A stretch of DNA of 64,000 nt from Nemophila menziesii (lineage: Eukaryota > Streptophyta > Magnoliopsida > Boraginales > Hydrophyllaceae), in the NCBI GenBank assembly GCA_029959085.1, contig JARWIR010000018.1, forward strand, positions 5,084,001 to 5,148,000, given 5' to 3'. Under the pieces are notes generated by a model. It was given only the letters and a program-made list of their open reading frames with translations. It was not told the DNA's origin and did not search any database. Both the position numbers and the translations under genes were made by a program. The first letter of the stretch is position 1, and each line of letters starts with the position of its first letter. Below, in pieces: positions 1-10,699 of the stretch.

Positions 1-242
1 ATCTATTACTCTTGTTCTTAATTTTATCCTCACTCCTCTCCCTCTCTCATCTCTAATGAAATCTAGCCTCTCAAATCTATTTATTTTTAAAGAATACACC
101 CTTTATATTCGGTCTTTTTTTATGTTTGGGAATCGCACACTCTGTCCCTCACTATATATACATATAGTAATCATGAAACCTTACTACATACTTAATATAG
201 GGTTTCGATTTGTTTTTATTTTTTGCTTAGGGTTTTTAAACA

Positions 243-1400
243 AGGGAGGACAGCAGAGCCGCCGTCCTGGGCAAGTGCAACAAGGGCGAGTGCACAAGAC
301 CCTTTTAATGTGAAAAAAAAACCATTTTCAATTCCTAATAAATTTGTATGTTTTCTCTTAATTTACTAGATCTATCGTAATTATCATTATAAACAAAAAA
401 TAGTATACCTGTATTTCAACATGTTATATTTTAAATATTATACGATTCGTCAAATCTTCAAGGTCGAGGTAATTTTTATTTTAATAATATATATTTAATT
501 TTGTTTATATTATATGATTAAGTATAATCCATATATTAATTTTATGATTTCTTAATTATTTAAATTATAATTATAAATCTTGCATTAGATGGTGGTAATT
601 TTTTTCTTTTGTTTGTTGTAATTTTTTTCAAGTTGTAAATACTTTTGTGGCAAACAATCATTAAGTTGTAAGTTGTCGTACTCTTTTTTCTTTTCTCAAA
701 ATATTGCAAGTTGCAATATAGATCTTACAAATTACATATGCTTGTAACAATTTTTGGAAAAAAAATGTTTAAAATTTACAAATTGTATGCAAATAGAAAT
801 TACAATATGGTTTGTTTAAAATTTGAAAAAAAAGATGTTTTGATAATTTTTCATTTTTATAGAATTTTTTTATACAACATTTTTTTGTAAAAAGATTTTT
901 TTTAATATGTCTGTAAGCCTGCAACATGTGAATCTGTCCTTGTTAATTGTTTTTTATATATATTAGAAGCATATAATTTAAATTAGTATTTATTAAATAT
1001 ATTATTTATATATATATATATCAAAATAAAATTTTGCAATAATTAAAAGATGAAGAATTTAAATAAAAATTGATTAGTTGATGTTAACAATTATTTTTTT
1101 TAAAATTTATTAGGCTCGATTAGAGTGATGTAAGAATTTTTATACTTTACTATTCTAATCTAATATGCTAAAAAATATTTTATATATGTTATTTTATTGA
1201 ACGTTAGAAATATTTTTATAGAGTTTATAATAATAAATTTAAGTAATTTTCTTTATATTATAACATTTTTTTGATACAAAGGCCCAATTTGAAATTTTTA
1301 CCTCTTCTCTAATAGCAGAAGAGAATTGGGTTGTCATTAGATTTGACGATTGGAGAGGATTTGGTTTCATCAAGCAAAATAATAGCGGTAACACGGCAAC
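243..1400 (+). pseudogene. Cold-shock-domain copy c/d split by insertion, S1
   Basis: The leader and first four codons (c) lie left of the insertion and codons of the RNP1 half (d, 1312-1400) to its right. The start codon is AGG instead of ATG (243-245), as in every short unit. Fragment d reads VVIRFDDWRGFGFIKQ, which keeps the full GFGFI motif. It ends soon after and is followed by about 65 bases of unplaced sequence and the promoter of copy b. Confidence 0.75.
258..1311. mobile_element. hAT-like insertion in CSD copy c/d, S1
   Basis: This 1,054-bp AT-rich segment sits between two versions of an 8-bp word: ACAGCAGA (250-257) and ATAGCAGA (1312-1319). Copies a and b have the word once, in GGATAGCAGAAGAG, so they represent the empty site. 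An 8-bp target duplication is the hAT-superfamily signature. The left end (GCCGCCGTCCTGGGCAAG) and the GGCCCAATTT motif near the right end resemble those of non-autonomous hAT elements as I remember them. Clear terminal inverted repeats are not visible beyond AGAG/CTCT, and no transposase is encoded. An intron is less likely because there is no GT at the left edge. Confidence 0.6.
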
Positions 1401-1545
1401 TGTATGATGTCTAAGAACAACACACCAAAACACTAATACAATATTCTACTAAGACCGGGTTTATCTAGCTAAGTGTGTTAAAAAATATTAAAATTGTCAC
1501 CTACCCTGCTTGCAAACAATTCATTATACGCACCCTCTGTCTCTC

Positions 1546-1631
1546 ACTATATATACATAATAGTAAACAGGAAACCTTACTCAATACTCAATTTAGGATT
1601 TAGATTTATTTTCATTTCTTGCTTAGGGTTT
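1546..1631 (+). promoter_or_regulatory. CSD promoter and leader (copy b, S1; same in all copies)
   Basis: A TATA box CTATATATACATA lies about 90 bases before the ATG, after CTCTGTCTCTCA. The leader is AT-rich and ends in TTAGGGTTT (1623-1631), the reverse of the telo-box AAACCCTAA. Telo-boxes are common near the start of plant genes for the translation machinery, which would suit an RNA-chaperone gene. The block is conserved in all b, a and c copies (for example 149-236, 4678-4760, 58108-58194). In S4 and L3 it is present; at L4 copy b it is deleted. Confidence 0.62.
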
Positions 1632-1638
1632 TGAAACG

Positions 1639-1930
1639 ATGGAGGATAGCAGAAGAGAGAGTGGGTTTGTCATTAGATTTGACTATTGGAGAAATTTTTG
1701 TTTGATCAATCCAAATAATAGTGGTGACGGCAGCGGTGACGTCGTTGTTCAATTTGCTGATATCATAATCGACTGTAATGTTCGCTACCGTGCATACAAC
1801 TCTATGATGGCCAATAGGTTGAGTTTTATGCCCTCAAATAGGGGGCCAAAAGTAAGTCTCTTGATGTTTTGGTCTTAGCTGTTGAGAATGGTTTGAAAAG
1901 GAGCATGGGTAATTGGAATCGTGGTAGCAG
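1639..1930 (+). pseudogene. Cold-shock-domain gene fragment, copy b, S1
   Basis: Cold-shock domains are small RNA/DNA-binding beta barrels; in plants they occur in RNA-chaperone proteins with a glycine-rich tail. This copy starts with ATG after a TATA and TTAGGGTTT leader and reads MEDSRRES. Its spacing then matches a CSD: GFVIRF aligns to the usual G-V-KWF strand, a degenerate RNP1 follows (DYWRNFCLI; the usual GFGFI is kept in other copies), then an acidic-glycine loop and the RNP2-like segment VVVQFADI. After about 70 codons a frameshift at the G run (GGGGGCC) leads to a stop at 1878. Homology continues in another frame to the hairpin centre at 1930, so the tail of the gene is missing. I infer a captured, non-functional fragment; the family assignment is by eye. 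Confidence 0.78.
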
Positions 1931-1938
1931 ATATTGTT

Positions 1939-2226
1939 CTACCACGATTTCAATTACCCATGCTCCTTTTCAAACCATTCTCAATAGCTGAGACCAAAAC
2001 ATCAAGAGCCTTACTTTTGCCCCCTCTTTGAGGGTATAAAACTCAACTTTTTAGCCAGCATACAGTTGTATGCATGGTAGCGAACATTAGAGTCGATCCT
2101 GATATCAGAAAAGTGAACAACGACGTCACCGCTGCCGTCACCACTATTATTTGGCTTGATGAAACCAAATCTTCTCCAATCGTCAAATGTTATGGCAAAC
2201 ACACTCTCTCTTCTGCTATCCTCCAT
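1939..2226 (-). pseudogene. Cold-shock-domain gene fragment, copy a, S1
   Basis: Mirror copy of b. From ATG at 2226 it reads MEDSRRES, a strand ending in RRFGFIKP (RNP1-like), then GDVVVHFSDI (RNP2-like) and a third-strand region LSFIPSKRG. It breaks by frameshift in a G run near 2030 and stops at 2011. FGFI and VVVHF keep the aromatic positions that contact nucleic acid in known CSDs. An in-frame upstream extension of 11 codons exists but lies in the conserved leader, so the MEDS start is preferred. Truncated at the hairpin centre. Confidence 0.8.
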
Positions 2227-2229
2227 CGT

Positions 2230-2320
2230 TTCAAAACCATAAGCAAGAAGTGAAAACAAATCTAAATCCTAAATTGAGTATTGAGTAAGGTTTCTTGTTT
2301 ACTATTATGTATATATACTG
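2230..2320 (-). promoter_or_regulatory. CSD promoter and leader, opposite side of the hairpin (copy a, S1)
   Basis: Read on the minus strand, TATATACATAATAG lies about 85 bases before the MEDS start, followed by the leader. The telo-box-like word is mutated here (TTATGGTTTTG) in the short units but intact (TTAGGGTTTTG) in L3 and L4. Together with 1546-1631 it gives the hairpin inward-pointing TATA motifs on both sides. Confidence 0.58.
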
Positions 2321-2621
2321 AGAGACAGAGGATGCGTATAATGAATTGTTTGTATAGTGAAATGTTTGTAGGCAGGGTAGGTGACAATTTTAATATTTTT
2401 TAACATGCTTAGCTAAGAGTAATGTTGGCAAAACTAGGGGAGAGCAAAGACCATTTAAAAATCCAACCCGGTCTTTTTTAACCCTAAATATTTTTAACTT
2501 ACCTAGAATTTAATTAATAATCAGAATTAAAATTAAAAAACCTAGTTCAAAGATTTAGACTTCGGGTAAAAAAGAAGAAGTTAATTCTCGGGTTCATCCC
2601 CAAGACCCGGTTCTTTAACAA

Positions 2622-2801
2622 AAAAAATATATAAAACTCTCTCGAAATCTATCGTCCAATATCTATTACTCTTGTTCTTAATTTTATCCTCACTCCTCTC
2701 CCTCTCTCATCTCTAATGAAATCTAGCCTCTCAAATCTATTTATTTTTAAAGAATACACCCTTTATATTCGGTCTTTTTTTATGTTTGGGATTTTATCAT
2801 C
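2622..2801 (+). promoter_or_regulatory. MEITK promoter and pyrimidine-rich leader (S2 type)
   Basis: AATATATAAAACTCTC is a plant-like TATA box about 170 bases before the MEITK start, followed by a C/T-rich leader (CCTCACTCCTCTCCCTCTC). Together with the CSD promoter on the other strand it makes a divergent promoter region of about 0.55 kb. The same block recurs in left arms (7145, 11683, 16233, 38890, 49678, 60238) and inverted in right arms. Confidence 0.6.
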
Positions 2802-2846
2802 ATGGAGATAACTAAGTTGTCCATCGGTACATATAACCAACACAAG
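2802..2846 (+). pseudogene. MEITK first exon, S2 left arm
   Basis: A 45-base open segment, MEITKLSIGTYNQHK, starts with ATG after the leader and ends CACAAG/GTAATA, a good plant 5' splice site. The sequence behind it is AT-rich with many stops, as in an intron. A possible acceptor (TTTTTACAG, 2968-2976) follows, but I could not assemble a convincing second exon. I do not recognise the protein. It is probably the first exon of a host gene captured with its promoter. Confidence 0.5.
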
Positions 2847-4111
2847 GTAATATTTGATTTATCTTTTTATACCTTAATATATTCGATAATTTTATTGTTT
2901 ATTTATTTATTAATCATACAAAAATGATGAACCAAACTGAAATTGCACGATTGCAAATTTACATATTTTTACAGAAATTTAATATATTGATTATTGCTTC
3001 TAAGTTAGAGTTTTTGGAATTTTTAATGTTTTTGTTTTTTGAAATAATTGCAAATCTTTAAGGTACCTACGATGATTTGATCAGTCTATATCTCTCTATG
3101 TTGTAGCTTAGTCAAATCAGGTAGTTTATGATTATATAAGTTAAAAAGTTACATAGTTTAGTATAGTTATTTTTTCGATTGGTCCTTGCATTATGCTGTT
3201 AGCCATATATACATTAGTGTTTCAAATGGTAGCAAATTACTATTTCATTATAGACTATGATATTAAACATATTAAGAAATTACATCCAAAGACTTGGACC
3301 TAATGTATATAAAGGACACAATATATGCGTTAGTGTATAGGTGTGCGACAAAACTATGCACTCTCTTCTGCTAATGCATCAAAGAAAGCTTGGTTCAAAA
3401 AAACTATCCTCCTGATACAAAAACCAAATTATCAACAATAATTTTAAAATCTTTGATCTATAAATTATTAACATAATTTTTTTAGTAAACCAACTTTAAT
3501 TGAGGTTAACATTACCTGGACTAATTTGATATGAAAAAAGTGTACAAGTCACATTTATACACTTTAATTCCAAAGGTTTTCGAATAAGCATTCAATCAGA
3601 TTGGACAACATAACACTAATAGCATTTCACATTATTAAACCACGTAAATCTGCCTTTTTTTTAAGATTGAATAGCATAGTCTATAATGCAATAGTAATTT
3701 GCTACCATTCGAAACACTAATGTAAATCTGGCCAACAACATAACACAAGGACCAATAAAAAAATTAACTATATTATGTATTTAAATCTTGAACTTGTATT
3801 ACCATAAAATAAATGATTTGACTAAGCTACATTATGCATAAAGAGATATAGAGTGATAAAAACTTCATAGGTACCTTAAATATCTGCAATTAATCTAAAA
3901 AACATTAAATTTTCCAAAAACTCGAAGTTAGAAACCTTAATTAATATATTAAATTTCCTTACAAATCTGTAAATCTGTAAATTTGCAACTAATAAGCATT
4001 CACGATTTCATTTGTGCTCATCATTTTCTCTGATGAATAAATAACTAAATAAATAAATAAATAATAAATTATCAAATATAACAAGGTATAAATAGAGAAA
4101 TCAAATAGTAC

Positions 4112-4156
4112 CTTGTGTTGGTTATATGCACCAATGGACAACGTAGTTATCTCCAT
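4112..4156 (-). pseudogene. MEITK first exon, S2 right arm
   Basis: Inverted copy reading MEITTLSIGAYNQHK, with start and GTACTA donor intact. Confidence 0.5.
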
Positions 4157-4768
4157 AATGATGAAATCCCAAACATAAAAAAATACATAATAGAAATATT
4201 GTATTATTTGAAAAATAAATAGATTGGAGAGGTTATATTTCTTTTAAGACGAGAGAGGGGAGATGAATGAGGATAAAATAAAGAACAAGAGTAATTAGAT
4301 ATTGGACGCTAGATTTGGGGAGAGTTTTTTATATATATTTTGTTACAGCTGGTTGAACCCGAGAATTAACTTCCTCTTTTTTACCCAATGGACAAATATT
4401 TGGGCTATATTATTTCAATTTTAGTCCGGATATTAATTAAATTCAAGGTGGATTGAAAATTTTTAGGGTTCGACAAGATTAGGTTGGATTTTTGAAAGGT
4501 CTTTGCTCAAATTTAGTTTTGGGTATTATCCAACATTACTGTTAGCTAAGGTTGTTAAAAAAATATTTAAATTGTTATATTAGAAATAATGTTTTTGAAA
4601 AAATAACCATTGTGGGCTCAAGCCTACTTTAACTATTGTTTACCCAGTCCACAAACAATCGCACACTCTGTCCCTCACTATATATACATATAGTAATCAT
4701 GAAACCATACTACATACTCAATATAGGGTTTCGATTTGTTTTTATTTTTTGCTTAGGGTTTTTAAACA

Positions 4769-5921
4769 AGGGAGGATAGCAGAGCCGCCGTCCTGGGCAA
4801 GTGCAACAAGGGCGAGTGCACAAGACCCTTTCAATGTGAAAAAAAACCATTTTCAATTCCTAATAAATTTGTATGTTTTCTCTTAATTTACTAGATCTAT
4901 CGTAATTATCATTATAAACAAAAAATAGTATACCTATATTTCAACATGTTATATTTTAAATATTATACGATTCGTCAAATCTTCAAGGTCGAGGTAATTT
5001 TTATTTTAATAATATATATTTAATTTTGTTTATATTATATGATTAAGTATAATCCATATATTAATTTTATAATTTCTTAATTATTTAAATTATAATTATA
5101 AATCTTGCATTAGATGGTGGTAATTTTTTTCTTTTGTTTGTTGTAATTTTTTTTCAAGTTGTAAATACTTTTGTGGCGAACAATCATTAAGTTGTAAGTT
5201 GTCTGTACTCTTTTTTCTTTTCTCAAAATATTGCAAGTTGCAATATAGATCTTACAAATTACATATGCTTGTAACAATTTTTGGAAAAAAAATGTTTACA
5301 ATTTACAAATTGTATGCAAATAGAAATTACAATATGGTTTGTTTAAAATTTGAAAAAAAAGATGTTTTGATAATTTTCATTTTTATAGAATTTTTTTATA
5401 CAACATTTTTTTGTAAAAAGATTTTTTTTAATATGTCTGTAAGCGTGCAACATGTGAATCTGTCCTTGTTAATTGTTTTTTATATATATTAGAAGCATAG
5501 AATTTAAATTAGTATTTATTAAATATATTATTTATATATATATCAAAATAAAATTTTACAGTAATTAAAAGATGAAGAATTTAAATAAAAATTGATTAGT
5601 TGATGTTAACAATTATTTTTTTTTAAATTTATTAGGCTCGATTAGAGTGATGTAAGAATTTTTATACTTTACTATTCGAATCTAATATGCTAAAAAATAT
5701 TTTATATATGTTATTTTATTGAATGTTAGAAATATTTTTATAGAGTTTATAATAATAAATTTAAGTAATTTTCTTTATATTATAACATTTTTTTGATACA
5801 AAGGCCCAATTTGAAATTTTTACCTCTTCTCTAATAGCAGAAGAGAATTGGGTTGCCATTAGATTTGACGATTGGAGAGGATTTGGTTTCATCAAGCAAA
5901 ATAATAGCGGTAACACGGCAA
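4769..5921 (+). pseudogene. Cold-shock-domain copy c/d, S2
   Basis: Start AGG at 4769. Copy d is at 5834-5921 and reads VAIRFDDWRGFGFI. Confidence 0.75.
4784..5833. mobile_element. hAT-like insertion, S2
   Basis: 1,050 bp, flanked by identical ATAGCAGA words at 4776-4783 and 5834-5841. Confidence 0.62.
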
Positions 5922-6161
5922 CTGTATGATGTCTAAGAACAACACACCAAAACACTAATACAATATTCTACTAAGACCAGGTTTATCTAGCTAAGTGTGT
6001 TAAAAAAATATTAAAATTGTCACCTACCCTGCTTGCAAACAATTCATTATACGCACCCTTTGTCTCTCACTATATATACATAATAGTAAACAGGAAACTT
6101 TACTCAATACTCAATTTAGGATTTAGATTTATTTTCATTTCTTGCTTAGGGTTTTGAAACG

Positions 6162-6450
6162 ATGGAGGATAGCAGAAGAGAGAGTGGGTTTGTCATTAGA
6201 TTTGACTATTGGAGAAGTTTTTGTTTGATCAAGCCAAATAATATTGGTGACGGCAGCGGTGACGTCGTTGTTCAATTTGCTGATATCAAAATCGACTGTA
6301 ATGTTCGCTACCGTGCATACAACTCTATGATGGCCAATAGGTTGAGTTTTATGCCCTCAAATAGGGGGCCAAAAGTAAGTCTCTTGATGTTTTGGTCTTA
6401 GCTGTTGAGAATGGTTTCAAAAGGAGCATGGGTAATTGGAATCGTGGTAG
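6162..6450 (+). pseudogene. Cold-shock-domain fragment b, S2
   Basis: ATG kept. RNP1 region reads WRSFCLIKP and RNP2 region VVVQFADI. Frameshift at the G run, stop at 6401. Confidence 0.78.
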
Positions 6451-6461
6451 CAGATATTGTT

Positions 6462-6749
6462 CTACCACGATTTCAATTACCCATGCTCCTTTTCAAACCA
6501 TTCTCAATAGCTGAGACCAAAACATCAAGAGCCTTACTTTTGCCCCCTCTTTGAGGGTATAAAACTCAACTTTTTAGCCAGCATACAGTTGTATGCATGG
6601 TAGCGAACATTAGAGTCGATCCTGATATCAGAAAAGTGAACAACGACGTCACCGCTGCCGTCACCACTATTATTTGGCTTGATGAAACCAAATCTTCTCC
6701 AATCGTCAAATCTTATGACAAACACACTCTCTCTTCTGCTATCCTCCAT
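6462..6749 (-). pseudogene. Cold-shock-domain fragment a, S2
   Basis: ATG at 6749. FGFIKP and GDVVVHFSDI are kept. It shares the LSFIPSKRG variant with S1. Frameshifted stop at 6534. Confidence 0.8.
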
Positions 6750-7324
6750 CGTTTCAAAACCATAAGCAAGAAGTGAAAACAAATCTAAATCCTAAATTGA
6801 GTATTGAGTAAGGTTTCTTGTTTACTATTATGTATATATACTGAGAGACAGAGGATGCGTATAATGAATTGTTTGTATAGTGAAATGTTTGTAGGCAGGG
6901 TAGGTGACAATTTTAATATTTTTTAACATGCTTAGCTAAGAGTAATGTTGGCAAAACTAGGGGAGAGCAAAGACCATTTAAAAATCCAACCCGGTCTTTT
7001 TTAACCCTAAATATTTTTAACTTACCTAGAATTTAATTAATAATCAGAATTAAAATTAAAAAACCTAGTTCAAAGATTTAGACTTCGGGTAAAAAAGAAG
7101 AAGTTAATTCTCGGGTTCATCCCCAAGACCCGGTTCTTTAACAAAAAAAATATATAAAACTCTCTCGAAATCTATCGTCCAATATCTATTACTCTTGTTC
7201 TTAATTTTATCCTCACTCCTCTCCCTCTCTCATCTCTAATGAAATCTAGCCTCTCAAATCTATTTATTTTTAAAGAATACACCCTTTATATTCGGTCTTT
7301 TTTTATGTTTGGGATTTTATCATC

Positions 7325-7369
7325 ATGGAGATAACTAAGTTGTCCATCGGTACATATAACCAACACAAG
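7325..7369 (+). pseudogene. MEITK first exon, S3 left arm
   Basis: Same as 2802-2846; start and donor intact. Confidence 0.5.
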
Positions 7370-8643
7370 GTAATATTTGATTTATCTTTTTATACCTTAA
7401 TATATTCGATAATTTTATTGTTTATTTATTTATTCATCATACAAAAATGATGAACCAAACTGAAATTGCACGATTGCAAATTTACATATTTTTACAGAAA
7501 TTTAATATATTGATTATTGCTTCTAAGTTAGAGTTTTTGGAATTTTTAATGTTTTTGTTTTTTGAAATAATTGCAAATCTTTAAGGTACCTACGATGATT
7601 TGATCAGTCTATATCTCTCTATGTTGTAGCTTAGTCAAATCAGGTAGTTTATGATTATATAAGTTAAAAAGTTACATAGTTTAGTATAGTTATTTTTTCG
7701 ATTGGTCCTTGCATTATGCTGTTAGCCATATATACATTAGTGTTTCAAATGGTAGCAAATTACTATTTCATTATAGACTATGATATTCAACATATTAAGA
7801 AATTACATCCAAAGACTTGGACCTAATGTATATAAAGGACACAATATATGTGTTAGTGTATAGGTGTGCGACAAAACTATGCACTCTCTTCTGCTAATGC
7901 ATCAAAGAAAGCTTGGTTCAAAAAAACTATCCTCCTGATACAGAAACCAAATATTCAACAATAATTTTAAAATCTTAGAATATTTTGATCTATAAATTAT
8001 TAACATAATTTTTTTAGTAAACCAACTTTAATTGAGGTTAACATTACCTGGACTAATTTGATATGAAAAAAGTGTACAAGTCACATTTATACACTTTAAT
8101 TCCAAAGGTTTTCGAATAAGCATTCAATCAGATTGGACATCATAACACTAATAGCATTTCACATTATTAAACCACGTAAATCTGCCTTTTTTTTAAGATT
8201 GAATAGCATAGTCTATAATGCAATAGTAATTTGCTACCATTCGAAACACTAATGTAAATCTGGCCAACAACATAACACAAGGACCAATAAAAAAATTAAC
8301 TATATTATGTATTTAAATCTTGAACTTGTATTACCATAAAATAAATGATTTGACTAAGCTACATTCTGCATAAAGAGATATAGAGTGATAAAAACTTCAT
8401 ATGTACCCTAAATATCTGCAATTAATCTAAAAAACATTAAATTTTCCAAAAACTCGAAGTTAGAAACCTTAATCAATATATTAAATTTCCTTACAAATCT
8501 GTAAATCTGTAAATTTGCAACTAATAAGCATTCACGATTTCATTTGTGCTCATCATTTTCTCTGATGAATAAATAACTAAATAAATAAATAAATAATAAA
8601 TTATCAAATATAACAAGGTATAAATAGAGAAATCAAATATTAC

Positions 8644-8688
8644 CTTGTGTTGGTTATATGCACCAATGGACAACGTAGTTATCTCCAT
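8644..8688 (-). pseudogene. MEITK first exon, S3 right arm
   Basis: Start and donor (GTAATA) intact. Confidence 0.5.
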
Positions 8689-9304
8689 AATGGTGAAATC
8701 GCAAACATAAAAAAATACATAATAGAAATATTGTATTATTTGAAAAATAAATAGATTGGAGAGGTTATATTTCTTTTAAGACGAGAGAGGGGAGATGAGG
8801 ATAAAATAAAGAACAAGAGTAATTAGATATTGGACGCTAGATTGGGGGAGAGTTTTTTATATATATTTTGTTACAGCCCGAGAATTAACTTCTTCTTTTT
8901 TACCCAATGGACAAATATTTGGGCTATATTATTTCAATTTTAGTCCGGATATTAATTAAATTCAAGGTGGGTTGAAAATTTTTAGGGTTCGACAAGATTA
9001 GGTTGGATTTTTGAATGGTCTTTGCTCAAATTTAGTTTTGGGTATTATCCAACATTACTGTTAGCTAAGGTTGTTAAAAAAATATTTAAATTGTTATATT
9101 AGAAATAATGTTTTTGAAAAAATAACCATTGTGGGCTCAAGCCCACTTTAACTATTGTTTAAACAGTCAATTCACCTACCCAGTCCACAAACAATCGCAC
9201 ACTCTGTCCCTCACTATATATATATATAGTAATCATGAAACCTTACTACATACTCAATATAGGGTTTCGATTTGTTTTTATTTTTTGCTTAGGTTTTTTA
9301 AACA

Positions 9305-10460
9305 AGGGAGGATAGCAGAGCCGCGGTCCTGGGCAAGTGCAACAAGGGCGAGTGCACAAGACCCTTTCAATGTGAAAAAAAAACCATTTTCAATTCCTAA
9401 TAAATTTGTATGTTTTCTCTTAATTTACTAGATCTATCGTAATTATCATTATAAACAAAAAATAGTATACCTATATTTCAACATGTTATATTTTAAATAT
9501 TATACGATTCGTCAAATCTTCAAGGTCGAGGTAATTTTTATTTTAATAATATATATTTAATTTTGTTTATATTATATGATTAAGTATAATCCATATATTA
9601 ATTTTATAATTTCTTAATTATTTAAATTATAATTATAAATCTTGCATTAGATGGTGGTAATTTTTTTCTTTTGTTTGTTGTAATTTTTTTTCAAGTTGTA
9701 AATACTTTGGTGGCGAACAATCATTAAGTTGTAAGTTGTCGTACTCTTTTTTCTTTTCTCAAAATATTGCAAGTTGCAATATAGATCTTACAAATTACAT
9801 ATGCTTGTAACAATTTTTGGAAAAAAAATGTTTACAATTTACAAATTGTATGCAAATAGAAATTACAATATGGTTTGTTTAAAATTTGAAAAAAAAGATG
9901 TTTTGATAATTTTTCATTTTTATAGAATTTTTTTATACAACATTTTTTTGTAAAAAGATTTTTTTTAATATGTCTGTAAGCCTGCAACATGTGAATCTGT
10001 CCTTGTTAATTGTTTTTTATATATATTAGAAGCATAGAATTTAAATTAGTATTTATTAAATATATTATTTATATATATATCAAAATAAAATTTTACATTA
10101 ATTAAAAGATGAAGAATTTAAATAAAAATTGATTAGTTGATGTTAACAAGTATTTTTTTTTAAAATTTATTAGGCTCGATTAGAGTGATGTAAGAATTTT
10201 TATACTTTACTATTCTAATATAATATGCTAAAAAATATTTTATATATGTTATTTTATTGAATGTTAGAAATATTTTTATAGAGTTTATAATAATAAATTT
10301 AAGTAATTTTCTTTATATTATAACATTTTTTTGATACAAAGGCCCAATTCGAAATTTTTACCTCTTCTCTAATAGCAGAAGAGAATTGGGTTGTCATTAG
10401 ATTTGACGATTGGAGAGGATTTGGTTTCGTCAAGCAAAATAATAGCGGTAACACGGCAAC
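9305..10460 (+). pseudogene. Cold-shock-domain copy c/d, S3
   Basis: Start AGG at 9305; d at 10372-10460 has GFGFV (ATC to GTC). Confidence 0.75.
9320..10371. mobile_element. hAT-like insertion, S3
   Basis: 1,052 bp, with ATAGCAGA at 9312-9319 and 10372-10379. Confidence 0.62.
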
Positions 10461-10699
10461 TGTATGATGTCTAAGAACAACACACCAAAACACTAATACA
10501 ATATTCTACTAAGACCAGGTTTATCTAGCTAAGTGTGTTAAAAAAATATTAAAATTGTCACCTACCCTGCTTGCAAACAATTCATTATACGCACCCTCTG
10601 TCTCTCACTATATATACATAATAGTAAACAGGAAACCTTACTCAATACTCAATTTAGGATTTAGATTTATTTTCATTTCTTGCTTAGGGTTTTGAAACG

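Larger units (their letters stand above)
1466..2417. repeat. CSD b/a hairpin (inverted repeat), S1
   Basis: Two near-perfect arms of about 0.45 kb meet at position 1933 with only about 11 bases between GTGGTAG (1921-1927) and CTACCAC (1939-1945). Each arm contains a promoter, a leader and a CSD coding fragment, so two truncated gene copies lie tail to tail. The right arm has an extra stretch of about 18 bases near 2352. RNA read across the centre would fold into a long hairpin. Confidence 0.93.
1..2660. repeat. Short tandem unit S1 (truncated by internal deletion)
   Basis: The window begins in the same phase as positions 2661, 7184, 11722 and 16272, where each short unit restarts with ATCTATTACTCTTGTTC. 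Bases 1-130 match 2661-2790, then the sequence jumps to what is 4657 in the next unit, so 1,866 bp are missing at 130/131: the MEITK exons and most of both large arms. It keeps the c promoter, the insertion (258-1311), CSD fragment d, the b/a hairpin and the start of a left arm (2227-2660). Whether the array continues to the left cannot be seen. Confidence 0.9.
5989..6940. repeat. CSD b/a hairpin, S2
   Basis: Centre at 6456, with the same arms and spacer as S1. Confidence 0.93.
2661..7183. repeat. Short tandem unit S2 (4,523 bp)
   Basis: This is a complete short unit. In order it holds the MEITK promoter and exon (+), the left arm to about 3267, the right arm with the MEITK exon (-) at 4112-4156, CSD promoter c, the insertion 4784-5833, CSD fragment d, the b/a hairpin, and the start of the next left arm. 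It shares with S1 variants absent from S3-S5, such as GGGGAGAGCAAAG instead of GGGGTGAGCAAAG and ATTTAGACTTCGGG instead of ATTTGGACTTCGGG. Sequence between the named modules (2850-4100 and 4160-4650) is AT-rich intron-like or intergenic DNA with no gene that I can support. Confidence 0.92.

Noticed and set aside
1239..1433. 64-codon frame on the minus strand, repeated at 5761, 10299, 14853 and 48321
   Set aside because: It is the antisense of CSD fragment d plus insertion sequence. Its repetition only reflects the repeat units.
4784..5833. Reading the c/d interruption as an intron of the CSD gene
   Set aside because: The left edge has no GT donor at the position needed to restore the a/b reading, while an 8-bp direct repeat flanks it. 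Splicing was kept only as the way to refute the insertion.
9129..9431. About 100-codon plus-strand frames starting MWAQAHFNYC, also at 13681 and 18239
   Set aside because: They cross the end of the large arm, the CSD promoter and leader, the lost start codon and the insertion edge. No domain is visible and the start lies in intergenic sequence.
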